5,773 nucleotides of DNA, from NCBI GenBank assembly GCA_027071965.1, contig JALSYJ010000020.1:1-5773 (forward strand), read 5' to 3'. Positions 5,275 to 5,773 of this stretch are shown piece by piece (the first letter of the stretch is position 1; the number at the start of each line of letters is the position of its first letter). Both the position numbers and the translations under genes were made by a program. The DNA comes from Robiginitomaculum sp. (lineage in GTDB: Bacteria > Pseudomonadota > Alphaproteobacteria > Caulobacterales > Maricaulaceae). Under the pieces are notes generated by a model. The model searched no databases and was not told the origin of the DNA. It saw only the letters and a list, made by a program, of their open reading frames with translations.

Positions 5275-5773
5275 ATGGCCAACAAGATATTCCAAAATGC
5301 TGCCGAGGCTTTAGATGGTGTGCTGTTTGACGGCATGACTATTATGGCTGGTGGATTTGGGCTGTGCGGTATACCGGAAAACTCCATTGCCGCGATCCAT
5401 ACTGCCGGAGTTGCAGATTTAACCGTTATTTCCAATAATTGCGGAGTGGATGGCTTTGGCCTTGGAATCTTACTGGACTCCAAGCGCATACGGAAAATGA
5501 TTTCGTCCTATGTTGGTGAAAACAAGGAGTTTGAACGCCAATATATTGCAGGAGAACTGGAGCTGGAGTTTAACCCTCAAGGAACTTTGGCCGAACGTAT
5601 TCGCGCAGGAGGCGCCGGTATTCCGGGATTTTACGTTAAAACCGGGGTTGGCACCATCATTGCCGAAGGAAAACCTCATAAGGAATTTGATGGTGAAACC
5701 TATGTGATGGAAACCGGGCTTAAAGCCGATGTTTCCATTATAAAGGCGTGGAAAAGTGACACACAGGGCAATC
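5275..5773 (+). CDS. scoA: Succinyl-CoA:3-ketoacid CoA-transferase subunit A, 3' end beyond window
   Basis: Subunit A of the family I 3-oxoacid CoA-transferase moves CoA from succinyl-CoA to acetoacetate, feeding ketone bodies into acetyl-CoA metabolism in the cytoplasm. The frame runs 166 codons to the window edge with no stop, out of about 230-240 aa expected. Recognisable segments are MAGGFGLCGIPEN (24-36), SNNCGVDGFGLGILL (53-67), SSYVGENKEFERQY (77-90), GELELEFNPQGTLAERIRAG (93-112) and IPGFYVKTGVGT (116-127). The catalytic Glu belongs to subunit B, which is expected immediately downstream but is not visible. The ATG at 5275 has a GAGAAG-type ribosome-binding site about 6 nt upstream. 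PcaI or AtoD-type transferases of other 3-oxoacids are close relatives, so the exact acid is inferred; the ELELEFNPQGTLAERIRAGG block is typical of the SCOT group. Confidence 0.94.
   Translation, partial: MANKIFQNAAEALDGVLFDGMTIMAGGFGLCGIPENSIAAIHTAGVADLTVISNNCGVDGFGLGILLDSKRIRKMISSYVGENKEFERQYIAGELELEFNPQGTLAERIRAGGAGIPGFYVKTGVGTIIAEGKPHKEFDGETYVMETGLKADVSIIKAWKSDTQGN

Noticed and set aside
1..5773. CRISPR array, tRNA genes, insertion sequences or attachment sites
   Set aside because: I saw no regularly spaced direct repeats, no cloverleaf with a GTTCRANNC-type T-loop in a plausible context, and no transposase or terminal repeats.

Overview
The window looks like the chromosome of an alphaproteobacterium of moderate GC. 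This rests on the close alphaproteobacterial character of NuoA-D, a PleD/PopA-like REC-REC-GGDEF regulator and an alpha-methylacyl-CoA racemase. No mobile elements, tRNA, rRNA or CRISPR arrays were seen.

Right-to-left block (1-3615, minus strand). The start of the respiratory complex I operon is read as nuoA-nuoB-nuoC-[67-aa membrane protein]-nuoD, with nuoD cut by the window edge. The genes are packed with 4-8 nt overlaps or a 4-nt gap. The small unnamed gene between nuoC and nuoD overlaps both neighbours and is the odd member. The nuo operon is preceded by about 290 nt of non-coding DNA with a consensus-like -10 box. Upstream of that, on the same strand, is a CaiB/BaiF-family gene that keeps the full racemase catalytic set.

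Left-to-right block (3719-5773, plus strand). After a 103-nt divergent spacer comes a 434-aa regulator with two degenerate receiver domains and a degenerate GGDEF domain. It has lost the cyclase active site but keeps the RxxD c-di-GMP inhibitory-site motif in the exact PleD position, so it is more likely a c-di-GMP reader than a writer. Next is a 251-nt gap, and then the 5' part of a succinyl-CoA:3-ketoacid CoA-transferase subunit A gene (scoA), which runs off the window.

The 5024-5274 gap is the most structured non-coding stretch. It contains an inverted repeat over the regulator's stop codon, a perfect TATAAT, and a long imperfect hairpin starting where a transcript from that box would begin. 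It also contains a textbook intrinsic terminator and an alternative stem that would disrupt that terminator. It may encode a roughly 110-nt small RNA or act as a terminator/antiterminator leader for scoA; sequence alone cannot decide.

Functionally, complex I takes electrons from NADH. The racemase (branched-chain acyl-CoA metabolism) and ScoA (acetoacetate activation) supply acyl-CoA catabolism that yields NADH. This link is general metabolic logic, not proof of co-regulation.
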